Of a stretch of DNA of 64,000 nt, positions 33,948 to 42,304 are shown in pieces. The notes beneath the pieces are model-generated. The model saw only the letters and a list, made by a program, of their open reading frames with translations. It made no database searches and had not been told where the DNA came from. The stretch comes from DATEHQ01 sp035279525 (GTDB taxonomy: Bacteria; Chloroflexota; Dormibacteria; Dormibacterales; Dormibacteraceae): NCBI GenBank assembly GCA_035279525.1, contig DATEHQ010000100.1, positions 124,001-188,000 of the forward strand, in the 5' to 3' direction. Both the position numbers and the translations under genes were made by a program. The stretch's first letter is position 1. Each line of letters begins with the position of its first letter.

Positions 33948-35006
33948 GTGGAAAAAGAGAAGGAAAAGTCCCTCGACTCCGCGCTGGCTCAGATCGTCAA
34001 GAGCTACGGCAAGGGCTCGATCATGAAGCTGGGCGAGCACGCCGCGCAGAGGGGGGAGATCACAGTCATTCCGACGGGCGCGCTCTTGCTCGACCTCGCG
34101 CTCGGCGTGGGCGGGATCCCTCGCGGGCGCGTGACTGAGCTTTACGGCCCGGAGTCCGCGGGCAAGACGACGCTCGCGCTGCACGTGATCGCCGAGGCCC
34201 AGAAGCAGGGCGGGGTGGCCGCGTTCGTGGACGCCGAGCACGCGCTCGACCCGATCTACGCATCCAGGATCGGGGTCAAGATCGACGACCTCCTGATCAG
34301 CCAGCCCGACACCGGCGAGCAGGCGCTGGAGATCGTCGAGGTGCTGGTGCGGTCTGGCGCCGTCGACGTGATCGTCATCGACTCGGTTGCCGCGCTGGTG
34401 CCCAAGGCCGAGATCGAAGGTGAGATGGGCGACGCGCACGTCGGCCTCCAGGCGCGCCTGATGTCCCAGGCGCTGCGCAAGCTGACGGCCGCGATCTCCA
34501 AGTCCAACTGCTCTGTGATCTTTCTCAACCAGCTGCGCGAAAAGGTCGGGATCATATTCGGCAACCCGGAGACCCAGCCCGGTGGTCGAGCGCTCAAGTT
34601 CTACTCGTCGGTGCGCCTGGACATCCGAAAGGTGGAGGTCATCAAGTCAGGCCTCGACTCGGTCGGCGCCCGGGTCAAGGTGAAGGTGGTCAAGAACAAG
34701 GTGGCGCCACCTTTCCGTTCCGCGGAGTTCGACATCCTGTTCAACGAGGGCATCTCTCGGGAGGGCTCGCTGATCGATGCCGCGATCGAGTACGGCATCA
34801 TGGACAAGAGTGGGACCTGGCTCTCTTATGGAGACCAGCGTCTGGGCCAGGGCCGCGAGAACGTGCGCAACTACCTGCGCGAGAACCCAACCCTCGCCGC
34901 CGAGATCGAGACCGCGGTCAGGCAGAAGGCGGCGGGCGGGACCGCCGCGGGGAAAGTCGGAGGAGCTTCGATGAAAGCGACGGCGGGTGCGGCGGAAGAG
35001 TTCTAG
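33948..35006 (+). CDS. recA: Recombinase RecA
   Basis: ATP-dependent strand-exchange protein and co-protease for LexA cleavage; 352 residues. The Walker A GPESAGKTT starts near residue 67. FVDAEHALDP, IVIDSVAALVPKAEIEGEMGD and the L2-region LNQLREKVGIIFGNPETQPGG are standard. The C-terminus is rich in alanine and glycine and ends acidic. GTG 33948 is 12 bases downstream of AGGAGG, a longer gap than usual. It is preceded by its own SOS promoter and followed by recX with a 20-base overlap. Confidence 0.98.
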   Translation: MEKEKEKSLDSALAQIVKSYGKGSIMKLGEHAAQRGEITVIPTGALLLDLALGVGGIPRGRVTELYGPESAGKTTLALHVIAEAQKQGGVAAFVDAEHALDPIYASRIGVKIDDLLISQPDTGEQALEIVEVLVRSGAVDVIVIDSVAALVPKAEIEGEMGDAHVGLQARLMSQALRKLTAAISKSNCSVIFLNQLREKVGIIFGNPETQPGGRALKFYSSVRLDIRKVEVIKSGLDSVGARVKVKVVKNKVAPPFRSAEFDILFNEGISREGSLIDAAIEYGIMDKSGTWLSYGDQRLGQGRENVRNYLRENPTLAAEIETAVRQKAAGGTAAGKVGGASMKATAGAAEEF

Positions 35007-35529
35007 GCGCCGGTCACCGGCCGGCAGGCCGAGGAAGGTGCCCGCGGTGGGCGCCCTCGACGCCGGGTTGCGGCTGCTCGGCCGCCGCGGGCACTCGCGT
35101 ATGGAGCTCCGAACCAAGCTGGTGCAACGCGGGTACTCGGAGTCGGACGTCGATGCGGCGGTGTTTCGTCTGGGCGACCTCGGCTACCTGAACGACCCAG
35201 AGTTCGCCGAGCACCACGTCCGGCGCCGCAGCCCGACTCGAGGTCCGCTCGCACTCCTGGGCGAGCTCGCCGGCCGCGGCGTCGATCGAGCCGTCGCCGC
35301 CGAGGCGGTCGCCCGTTTCGGCACGGACGCCCAGCTGGTCGCCGCGACCCGACTGGCCGAACGGCTGTACGGCAAGCGGGGGTGGGCAGGCTACCGGGAG
35401 ATGCTCGACTCGATCGGCTCCCGGCTGCTCCGCCGAGGGTTCCCGCCTGGCATCGTGCTCGCGGCATGCAAGTCGGTGTGGGCGGAGACAAGGGAACAGA
35501 GGGAACAGGCGGGAGCCTCCGCTTCCTAG
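34987..35529 (+). CDS. recX: Regulatory protein RecX
   Basis: A 180-residue helical repeat protein that modulates RecA filaments. After a basic N-terminus it shows three-helix units with the family pattern LLGRRGHSRMELRTKLVQRGYSESDVDAAVFRLGDLGYLNDPEFA and a repeat ending YREMLDSIGSRLLRRGFPPG. The start, GTG 34987, lies within the recA 3' end, so it shares recA's SOS control. Starts further in (GTG 35039) cannot be excluded. Confidence 0.88.
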   Translation: MRRKSSRRRSPAGRPRKVPAVGALDAGLRLLGRRGHSRMELRTKLVQRGYSESDVDAAVFRLGDLGYLNDPEFAEHHVRRRSPTRGPLALLGELAGRGVDRAVAAEAVARFGTDAQLVAATRLAERLYGKRGWAGYREMLDSIGSRLLRRGFPPGIVLAACKSVWAETREQREQAGASAS

Positions 35530-35618
35530 CGCGGCGCCAGGGCGGCGCTCACCCGCCCAGGGCGCTGGACCCGGCCCGGACCTGCACCATCCGCCAGGCC
35601 TCGAAGCCTAGAATTTGA

Positions 35619-35700
35619 GGTCACGCGGGCGCCGGTTGGTGCCCGCAAGTCATAGAGCCAACCCGAGGCGGGGACCCTGCTGTCCCTGCCGTGGTCACGC
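35619..35700 (+). promoter_or_regulatory. Two-hairpin element bounded by 8-bp direct repeats, upstream of rny
   Basis: GGTCACGC occurs at 35619-35626 and 35693-35700. Between them are two stable hairpins: 35625-35646 (9-bp stem with one G-U, GGTT loop) and 35667-35690 (9-bp stem with one G-U, 6-base loop). GGTTGG (35634-35639) can also pair with CCAACC (35658-35663), so two folds compete. It occupies most of the 205-base gap between recX and rny. I could not match it to a known riboswitch; a leader RNA or a small mobile element with target duplication are both possible. Confidence 0.45.
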
Positions 35701-35734
35701 ACTTTGACAATCGAATAAACGAGGTGCATGTCAC

Positions 35735-37270
35735 ATGCCTGTCTCTCTCTACGTCGTCGTACCGCTATTGGTGGTGGCGCTCCTCGCCGGTTTTGGGGGA
35801 GCTTACTGGCTGCTCCAGCGCCGGCAGAGCGACGGGACGCACGTCCTGGAGCTCAAGGCCCAGCAGACGCTCAGCGACGCGGAAACGCAAGCCAAGGAAA
35901 AGCTGCTGGAGGCCAAGGAGGAAGCGGTCAAGATCCGCACCGCCGCCGAACAGGAAGCCCGGGAATACCGGGCACAGTCAAACCAGGTCGAAAGGCGCCT
36001 GCTCCAGAAGGAGGAAAACCTCGACCGCAAGGGCGAGGAGGTCGACCGCCGTGAGCGCGAGCTCGGAGGCAAGGAGAAGGCGCTCGATGAGATCAAGGCA
36101 CAGCTCGAGGACAGCTACCGCCAGCAGGAGAAGGAGCTTCAGCGGGTCGCCAACATGACCCGCCAGGAGGCCCAGGGCATCCTGATGGCGCAGGTCGAAC
36201 AGGACCTGCGAAACGAGGTGGCACGGAAGGTCCGCGAGGCTGAGCTCGGTGCTCGCGAGGAAAGCGAACGCCGGGCGCGGGAGGTCGTCACCGAATCGAT
36301 CCAGCGCATCGCCGCGGACCAGACCGCCGAGGTCTCGGTCTCGGTGCTGCCGCTGCCCACAGACGAGCTCAAAGGCCGGATCATCGGCAAGGAAGGGCGC
36401 AACATCCGCGCCCTCCAGCAGGCAACCGGAATCGACCTCATCGTGGACGACACTCCGGAAGCCGTGATCATCAGCGGTTTCGACCCGGTCCGCCGCGAGG
36501 TGGCCAGGGTCGCGTTGAACAAGCTCATCGTCGACGGCCGGATTCACCCGGCGCGAATCGAAGAGATCGTCGCCAAGTCACGCCAGGAGGTCCTGCAAAG
36601 GGTCAAGGAGGAAGGCGAGGGGGCGGTCCTGGAGCTCGGGCTGCAGGGACTTCATCCCGAAGTCGTCCGTCACCTGGGCATTCTGCGTTTCCGCACCAGC
36701 TACGGCCAGCAGGTGCTCAATCACTCCAAGGAAGTCGCCTATCTCGCCGCCATGATGGCGTCCGAGATCGGCGCGGACGTCCGCATCGCAAAGCTCTCAG
36801 GCCTCCTGCACGACATCGGCAAGGCCATCGATCACGAGGTCGAGGGTTCCCACGCGGTGATCGGGGCCGAGCTGCTTCAGCGCCATGGCGTGCCGGCACC
36901 GGTCGTGCACGCGGTGAAGGCTCACCACTACGACGAAGAGCCTCACAGCATCGAGGCGCTGCTCCTGATCGCGGCCGACGCGATATCCGCCGCGCGTCCC
37001 GGAGCGCGAAGGGAGTCACTGGAGGCTTACGTCAAGCGGCTCGAGAAGCTGGAGGAGATCGCGAACTCCTTCCAGGGCGTGCAGCAGTCATACGCCATCC
37101 AGGCCGGACGTGAGGTCCGGATCCTGGTCAAGCCGGAACAGATCGACGACACCGCGGCTCAGCTGATGGCGCGCGACATCGCGAAGCGCATCGAGTCAGA
37201 GTTGAGCTTCCCCGGCCAGATCCGCGTCACCGTGGTGCGGGAGACCCGAGCCGTGGAGTACGCCAAATAG
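35735..37270 (+). CDS. rny: Ribonuclease Y
   Basis: Membrane-anchored endoribonuclease that starts mRNA decay; 511 residues. One N-terminal membrane helix (about 4-26) is followed by a long coiled coil (to about 190). A KH domain contains GRIIGKEGRNIRALQQATGIDLIVDDTPEAVIIS, and an HD domain has HDIGKAIDHEVEGSHAVIGAE with His359-Asp360. GAGGTG eight bases upstream supports ATG 35735. It heads a run rny-ymdB-spoVS-miaB-mutS-mutL found in related Gram-positive-type bacteria. A rho-independent terminator follows directly. Confidence 0.97.
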   Translation: MPVSLYVVVPLLVVALLAGFGGAYWLLQRRQSDGTHVLELKAQQTLSDAETQAKEKLLEAKEEAVKIRTAAEQEAREYRAQSNQVERRLLQKEENLDRKGEEVDRRERELGGKEKALDEIKAQLEDSYRQQEKELQRVANMTRQEAQGILMAQVEQDLRNEVARKVREAELGAREESERRAREVVTESIQRIAADQTAEVSVSVLPLPTDELKGRIIGKEGRNIRALQQATGIDLIVDDTPEAVIISGFDPVRREVARVALNKLIVDGRIHPARIEEIVAKSRQEVLQRVKEEGEGAVLELGLQGLHPEVVRHLGILRFRTSYGQQVLNHSKEVAYLAAMMASEIGADVRIAKLSGLLHDIGKAIDHEVEGSHAVIGAELLQRHGVPAPVVHAVKAHHYDEEPHSIEALLLIAADAISAARPGARRESLEAYVKRLEKLEEIANSFQGVQQSYAIQAGREVRILVKPEQIDDTAAQLMARDIAKRIESELSFPGQIRVTVVRETRAVEYAK

Positions 37271-37279
37271 AAATTCAAA

Positions 37280-37319
37280 GGGAGTCCCGTCGCCCAGGCG
37301 CGCCGGGCTCCCTTTTTTT
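37280..37319 (+). terminator. Rho-independent terminator after rny
   Basis: GGGAG and CCC on the left pair with GGG and CTCCC on the right (37280-37288 with 37305-37312) around one bulged T. An inner CGCC/GGCG stem sits in the loop, and seven T residues follow (37313-37319). It is the clearest intrinsic terminator in the window. Confidence 0.85.
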
Positions 37320-37339
37320 GTTGCCCATAGACTTGGGCG

Positions 37340-38134
37340 GTGGCTGACTCGGACTTTCGCATGCTGTTCGTCGCCGACGTCGTCGGCCAACCCGGCCGCG
37401 ATGCGGTCAAGGCGCTCCTGCCGGCGCTGAAGAAGGAGCTCCGTCCCCACCTCACCGTCGTCAACGGGGAGAACGCCGCCGGTGGGTTTGGCTTGACGGC
37501 GAAGCTCGTCTCGGAGCTGAAGGGCGCGGGCGCCGACGTGCTCACCACAGGCAACCACGTCTTCGCGCAGAAGGAGTTCCTGCCCGACCTGCCCTCGCTC
37601 GATCGGGTGCTGCGCCCGGCCAACTACCCGCCGAAGGCGCCCGGGACCGGGTCCTGCCTCGTGGAGGCGGGCGGCCACCAGGTCCTGGTCATGAACCTGA
37701 TGGGCAGGATCTTCACGATGGAGGGCCTCGACGACCCCTTCCGGGCTGCCGACGCGATCCTCGCCGCCCACCCGGATGTCCGCATCGTCCTTTGCGACAT
37801 GCACGCCGAAACCACCTCGGAGAAGACCGCGATGGGCTGGTACCTGGACGGTCGGGTCAGCGCGGTCGTGGGCACCCATACGCACATCCCGACAGCCGAC
37901 GCCAGGCTGCTTCCGGGCGGCACGGCCTACGTGACGGACGTGGGCATGGTGGGTCCGCGCGACAGCTGCATCGGGATGGACAGGGAGGTGGTCATCCAGC
38001 GCTTCCTGACCGCCGTCCCAAGCCGCTTCGTGGTGGCGTCTGGACCCGTGACTTTCAATTCGGTACTGATTACCATTAGTGGCTCCACAGGCCGAGCTAC
38101 AGCGATCCAGCGAGTCGACCGTGAATATGTTTGA
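37340..38134 (+). CDS. ymdB: YmdB-family metallophosphoesterase
   Basis: A 264-residue binuclear metallophosphoesterase of the YmdB/TIGR00282 family, reported in Bacillus to hydrolyse 2',3'-cyclic nucleotides and to affect RNase Y-linked gene expression. Motifs are VADVVGQPGRDA, NGENAAGGFGLT, TTGNHVFAQKEF, DMHAETTSEKTAMGWYLDGRVSAVVGTHTHIPTADARLLPGG and TDVGMVGPRDSCIGMD. GTG 37340 lies 20 bases after the rny terminator, so it may need its own promoter. Its neighbours rny and spoVS are the usual partners. Confidence 0.94.
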   Translation: MADSDFRMLFVADVVGQPGRDAVKALLPALKKELRPHLTVVNGENAAGGFGLTAKLVSELKGAGADVLTTGNHVFAQKEFLPDLPSLDRVLRPANYPPKAPGTGSCLVEAGGHQVLVMNLMGRIFTMEGLDDPFRAADAILAAHPDVRIVLCDMHAETTSEKTAMGWYLDGRVSAVVGTHTHIPTADARLLPGGTAYVTDVGMVGPRDSCIGMDREVVIQRFLTAVPSRFVVASGPVTFNSVLITISGSTGRATAIQRVDREYV

Positions 38135-38147
38135 AGGGGTTCCAGCA

Positions 38148-38429
38148 ATGACAGCCGAGCGCGTTCCAGTAGAGGTGCTCAAGGTTTCCGCCACCTCGAA
38201 ACCGGTCGCCGTGGCCGGAGCGATCGCCGGCGTCATCCGGAGCAAGGGCCGCGTCGAGGTGCAGGCGATCGGCGCCGGCGCGATCAACCAGGCGGTCAAG
38301 GCCATCGCCATCTCCCGCGGCTATGTCGCGCCCGGGGGGCTCGACCTGGTGTGCATCCCCGCCTTCATCGACATCTCGATCGACGGCGAAGAGCGGACCG
38401 GAATCCGGTTGCTGGTGGAGAGCAGATAA
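38148..38429 (+). CDS. spoVS: Stage V sporulation protein S (SpoVS)
   Basis: A 93-residue Alba-like protein almost colinear with Bacillus SpoVS, including EVLKVSATSKPVAVAGAIAGVI, QAIGAGAINQAVKAIAISRGYVAP and CIPAFIDISIDGEERTGIRL. In Bacillus it affects sporulation and septation; homologues occur in many non-sporulating Terrabacteria, so it does not prove sporulation here. ATG 38148 is preferred; ATG 38124 upstream in frame would add eight residues. The gene lies 13 bases after ymdB. Confidence 0.93.
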   Translation: MTAERVPVEVLKVSATSKPVAVAGAIAGVIRSKGRVEVQAIGAGAINQAVKAIAISRGYVAPGGLDLVCIPAFIDISIDGEERTGIRLLVESR

Positions 38430-38449
38430 CGGCGGTCCAGACCACTTGT

Positions 38450-38495
38450 AGGGGTCCCCGCGACGTCACGCCGAAGGCTCTGAGTTCGTGGGGAT
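38450..38495. repeat. Imperfect palindromic dispersed repeat, copy 2
   Basis: It shares AGGGGTCCCCGCGA, TCACGCCG and TTCGTGGGGAT with the other two copies. It fills the gap between spoVS and miaB, and its right arm contains the miaB start codon (ATG 38494) and the G-run in front of it. Confidence 0.7.
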
Positions 38496-39792
38496 GAGGT
38501 CTTTCCATATCTGGACGATCGGCTGCCAGATGAGCTCGGCCGATTCGGAAACCCTGGCCAGGCGGCTGCTGGCCGCCGGCTACGTCGAGGACACGCTCGA
38601 GCGCGCCGACGTCGCCATCCTCAACACGTGCGTGGTCCGGCAAGCCTCCGAGGATCGTGTGTACTCCAAGCTGCATGAGCTGAAGGGATGGAAGACGCCC
38701 GAGCGCACGATCGCCGTCACCGGCTGCATCGTGGCCAAGGAGGGTGAGCGCCTGCGCGGGCGCTTTCCGCACGTCGACGCCGTGGTGCCGATCGACGGCT
38801 ACGAGGAGTTCGTCGCCGCGCTGGCGGGCCGATACGACTATTCGGAAGGCGAACCGCTCCCGGTCAGCGGGCGAACCGGCGTGAGCCACTACGTACGCGT
38901 CATCCAGGGCTGCGACCACAACTGCACCTTTTGCATCGTGCCGAAGGTGCGTGGCCGTGAGGTGCACGTGCCGATCCCTGCCGTGGTCGACGAATGCCGG
39001 CGCGCGGTCGCCGACGGGGCCCGTGAAGTCGTGCTCCTCGGACAGAACGTCGACGACTATCACGACCCCGCGGGAGGTGGGGGACTGGCTGCGCTCGTCC
39101 GTGAGGTGGAAGGAATCCCAGGCCTCCGACGGCTGCGCTTCATGACCTCGCACCCACAGGACCTCGAGCCCGAGCTGCTGGAAGTCATGGCGGCCAGCAG
39201 CGTCATCTGCCGCGAGCTGCAGCTTCCGGTGCAGTCTGGCGACGACGTGATCCTCAAGCGGATGGCTCGCGGCTACCAGACACGCCACTATCGATCGATC
39301 GTCGAAAAGGCGCGCAGCCTGATGCCTGACCTGGGCCTCGTGACCGATGTGATCGTCGGCTTCCCCGGCGAGTCAGAGGCTGCGTTCATGAACACACGGG
39401 CGCTGATGGAGGAGATGGAGTTCGACGTCGTCCACCTGGCGATGTACTCGCCGCGGCCGGGCACGTTCGCCGCCACGCGCATGTCCGACGACGTGCCGCA
39501 CGCCGAAAAGCTGCGCCGCCTGAACGACCTTCTCGCGCTCCAGCGCGCGATCGCCGCCCGCAAGACGCAGCGGTGGATCGGCCGCGAGGTCGAGGTGCTG
39601 GTGGAGGGTCGCGACGAGCTCGACCGACCCTACGGGCGGATTCGCCAGGGCAAGCGCACAGTCGTGCTCCGCAGCCGGCACATCGCCCCCGGCGACGTGA
39701 TCAACGTTCGCGTCCTCCAGGCCACCGCGGGCCAGCTCACAGGACTACAAATCCCCACGAATTCAGGCCGCTTCGCGGGTCCCGCGGCGTGA
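38494..39792 (+). CDS. miaB: tRNA-2-methylthio-N6-dimethylallyladenosine synthase MiaB
   Basis: Radical-SAM methylthiotransferase acting on i6A37 of tRNA, 432 residues. Cluster-binding cysteines of the N-terminal domain are in TIGCQMSSADSE, NTCVVRQASEDR and VTGCIVAKEG. The radical-SAM triad is CDHNCTFC (Cys140, Cys144, Cys147), and a C-terminal TRAM domain follows. ATG 38494 is chosen over GTG 38488, two codons upstream. Both the start region and the last ~14 codons (QIPTNSGRFAGPAA) fall in copies of the same palindromic repeat. MiaA, which makes its substrate, is encoded at 44012. Confidence 0.94.
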   Translation: MRSFHIWTIGCQMSSADSETLARRLLAAGYVEDTLERADVAILNTCVVRQASEDRVYSKLHELKGWKTPERTIAVTGCIVAKEGERLRGRFPHVDAVVPIDGYEEFVAALAGRYDYSEGEPLPVSGRTGVSHYVRVIQGCDHNCTFCIVPKVRGREVHVPIPAVVDECRRAVADGAREVVLLGQNVDDYHDPAGGGGLAALVREVEGIPGLRRLRFMTSHPQDLEPELLEVMAASSVICRELQLPVQSGDDVILKRMARGYQTRHYRSIVEKARSLMPDLGLVTDVIVGFPGESEAAFMNTRALMEEMEFDVVHLAMYSPRPGTFAATRMSDDVPHAEKLRRLNDLLALQRAIAARKTQRWIGREVEVLVEGRDELDRPYGRIRQGKRTVVLRSRHIAPGDVINVRVLQATAGQLTGLQIPTNSGRFAGPAA

Positions 39793-39808
39793 ATTCGCGG
39801 GGACCCCT
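39751..39808. repeat. Imperfect palindromic dispersed repeat, copy 3 (inverted)
   Basis: Opposite orientation to copies 1 and 2. Its ends ATCCCCACGAATTC and GAATTCGCGGGGACC are near-perfect inverted repeats around a GC-rich centre. It encodes the last residues of MiaB and extends to 13 bases before mutS. Confidence 0.75.
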
Positions 39809-39820
39809 GAGGAAGGCCGC

Positions 39821-42304
39821 GTGACACCTCCCGCCACTCCGGTCATGCGGCAGTACCGGGAGGCGAAAGAGCAGCATCCCGATGGGATCCTCCTCTTCAG
39901 GCTCGGAGACTTTTACGAGATCTTCTTCGACGACGCGAAGCTCGCGGCCCCGATCATGGGCGTCACCCTGACGTCGCGTCCGCTGGGCAAGAGCGGTCGC
40001 GCCCCGATGTGCGGCGTGCCCCATCACGCCTGGCAGGCGTACGTCGGCAAGCTGCTGCGGGCGGGCCACAAGGTCGTGATCTGCGACCAGGTGGAGGCGG
40101 CGGGGAAAGGCAAGAAGATCGTGAGGCGCGACGTGACGCGCGTCCTGACGCCCGGCACCGTCGTCGAAGACGCTTACCTCGAACCCGCCCGGCCCAACTA
40201 CCTGGTGGCCGCGTGGGCTCGCGGCCAGGAGGCGGGAATCGCGGCGTGCGAGGTCTCGACCGGCGAGCTGCTGTTGTGCCAGCTGCCGAGCGACCGTCTC
40301 GAATCCGAGCTCGAACGACTGGCGCCTGCCGAGCTGCTGATGCCGCCGGACGTGGAGGAGTACCGTTTCGACCCCGCCCGCGGGCGGCAGAGGTTGCGCG
40401 ACCTGCTGGGAATCGCGTACCCGGAGTCAGTCGGCGCCGGCGCCGCGCCGCTCGCGATCGGCGCCGCCGGAGTGGTGCTCGACTACCTCCGCCAGAATCA
40501 AATGCCCATCGCGCCGGGCGTCTTCACCACGCGGACCTATACACCTGAAACGACCATGCCGCTCGACGCCGCGACCGTTCGCAACCTGGAGCTTCCCGCT
40601 CTTGTCGCTCTCGTCGATCGGACACGTACTCCGATCGGCGCCCGCCAGCTTCGGGATTGGCTGGGGGCGCCGCTCCGCGACGCGGAGTCGATCGAGCTGC
40701 GCCTGGGGGCGGTCGACGAGCTTTTCTCGAACGCATCCCTGCGGGACGGCCTGGAGCATCGCCTGCGCCCTGTCGGCGACCTGGAGCGCCTGGTGTCTCG
40801 AGCGGCGCAGGGTCACGCGAGCCCGCGTGAGCTGGTCGCCCTCAGGCGGTCGCTCGAGTCGATCCCGGCGCTGAAAGAGACCGCGGGAGCGTGTGGATCA
40901 TTGGTGTTGAAGGAGATGGCGGCGCGCCTGAGCGACGCGCCGGAGCTGGTGGACCGGCTCGCGCGAGCCCTTGTCGAAGATCCTCCGACGGTGGTGCGGG
41001 ACGGCGGCGCCATCCGTGCGGGATACGACGAGTCGCTCGATTCGATCGCGGAGGCTTCCCGCAGCGCACGCGACTGGATCGCCAGGCTCGAATCGGCTGA
41101 GAGAAGGCGCTCGGGCATCCGCTCGTTGAAGGTCGGCTTCAACAAGGTCTTCGGTTACTACATCGAGGTCACTCACGCCAACACCACGCAGCTGCCAGAC
41201 GACTACCTGCGCAAGCAGACCCTGGTCGGGGCGGAGCGATACATCACGCCGGAGCTGAAGGACAGAGAAGCGATCGTGCTCAGCGCCCAGGAGAAGACCG
41301 CGGCGCGGGAGCTCGAGATCATCTCGGAGCTCGGCCGGGCGGTCGCGGAGTCTGCCCCCACGCTGCGTGAGAGCGCGCGAGCGGTCGGCATGCTTGACGC
41401 TCTGGTCAGCTTCGCCATCGCGGCGGCGGAGCACGACTGGCGGCGACCCGAGGTGAACGCCGGTCTTCGGTTGGACATCGCCGGCGGACGGCACCCGCTC
41501 GTCGAAGGGGGACTGCCCGCCGGTTCGTTTGTCGCCAACGACCTGGAGCTCGACCCGGAGACGGAGCAGATCGTGATCCTGACCGGGCCGAACATGGCCG
41601 GCAAGTCGACCTACCTGCGCCAGGCGGCCGTGATCGTTCTGCTCGCCCAGTGCGGAAGCTTCGTTCCGGCCGAACGCGCGGTGGTCGGGCTGGCCGACCG
41701 CATCTTCACCCGCGTCGGGGCTCATGACGACATCAGCGCCGGGATGTCGACGTTCATGGTCGAGATGACCGAGACCGCCTACATCCTCAACCACGCGACA
41801 GTTTCATCCCTGCTGATCCTGGACGAGGTGGGGAGGGGGACTTCAACCTACGACGGGGTGTCGATCGCACAGGCGGTGGTCGAGCACCTGCACGACAGTC
41901 CGAGGCTTGGGTGCCGCACGTTGTTCGCGACCCACTACCACGAGCTCACCGCGCTGGCCGAGCGGCTCCCGCGCGTGCGCAACCAGCGGGTCGAGGTCCT
42001 GGAGGAAGGCGAGAGCGTTCGGTTCCTGCATCGCGTCGTGCCGGGCGGCGCCGACCGCTCCTACGGCATCCATGTCGCGGCGGTCGCCGGACTGCCTTCG
42101 GCGGTGATCGCCCGGGCGCGGAACGTGCTGGCGGAGCTGGAGCGCCAGCGCCCGCTGGAACCTCCCGAGCTTCAGCTCGGTCTTCCGATCGACCTCACGC
42201 CGGACGCGATTCGCAAGGAGCTCGAGGAGATCGACCCTTCGTCTCTCAGCCCGCTGGAGGCTCTGCAGAAGCTCTACCAGCTGAGGGCGAAGCTGACACC
42301 GTGA
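39821..42304 (+). CDS. mutS: DNA mismatch repair protein MutS
   Basis: Mismatch-recognition ATPase, 827 residues. The mismatch-binding motif is in LGDFYEIFFDDAK (F-Y-E, near residue 30). The clamp/core includes FNKVFGYYIEVTHAN, and the ATPase has Walker A GPNMAGKSTYLRQ, Walker B LLILDEVGRGTSTYDG and ATHYHELTALAE. A short C-terminal helix region follows. GTG 39821 yields MTPPATPVMRQYREAKEQHP, the normal N-terminus. Its stop overlaps the mutL start (GTGA). Confidence 0.97.
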   Translation: MTPPATPVMRQYREAKEQHPDGILLFRLGDFYEIFFDDAKLAAPIMGVTLTSRPLGKSGRAPMCGVPHHAWQAYVGKLLRAGHKVVICDQVEAAGKGKKIVRRDVTRVLTPGTVVEDAYLEPARPNYLVAAWARGQEAGIAACEVSTGELLLCQLPSDRLESELERLAPAELLMPPDVEEYRFDPARGRQRLRDLLGIAYPESVGAGAAPLAIGAAGVVLDYLRQNQMPIAPGVFTTRTYTPETTMPLDAATVRNLELPALVALVDRTRTPIGARQLRDWLGAPLRDAESIELRLGAVDELFSNASLRDGLEHRLRPVGDLERLVSRAAQGHASPRELVALRRSLESIPALKETAGACGSLVLKEMAARLSDAPELVDRLARALVEDPPTVVRDGGAIRAGYDESLDSIAEASRSARDWIARLESAERRRSGIRSLKVGFNKVFGYYIEVTHANTTQLPDDYLRKQTLVGAERYITPELKDREAIVLSAQEKTAARELEIISELGRAVAESAPTLRESARAVGMLDALVSFAIAAAEHDWRRPEVNAGLRLDIAGGRHPLVEGGLPAGSFVANDLELDPETEQIVILTGPNMAGKSTYLRQAAVIVLLAQCGSFVPAERAVVGLADRIFTRVGAHDDISAGMSTFMVEMTETAYILNHATVSSLLILDEVGRGTSTYDGVSIAQAVVEHLHDSPRLGCRTLFATHYHELTALAERLPRVRNQRVEVLEEGESVRFLHRVVPGGADRSYGIHVAAVAGLPSAVIARARNVLAELERQRPLEPPELQLGLPIDLTPDAIRKELEEIDPSSLSPLEALQKLYQLRAKLTP

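Noticed and set aside
35704..35709. TTGACA before rny as a promoter
   Set aside because: No -10-like hexamer occurs 16-18 bases downstream; the sequence there is CATGTC.
38148..38429. Evidence that the organism sporulates (SpoVS)
   Set aside because: SpoVS homologues are widespread in non-sporulating lineages, and no other sporulation-specific gene is present in the window.
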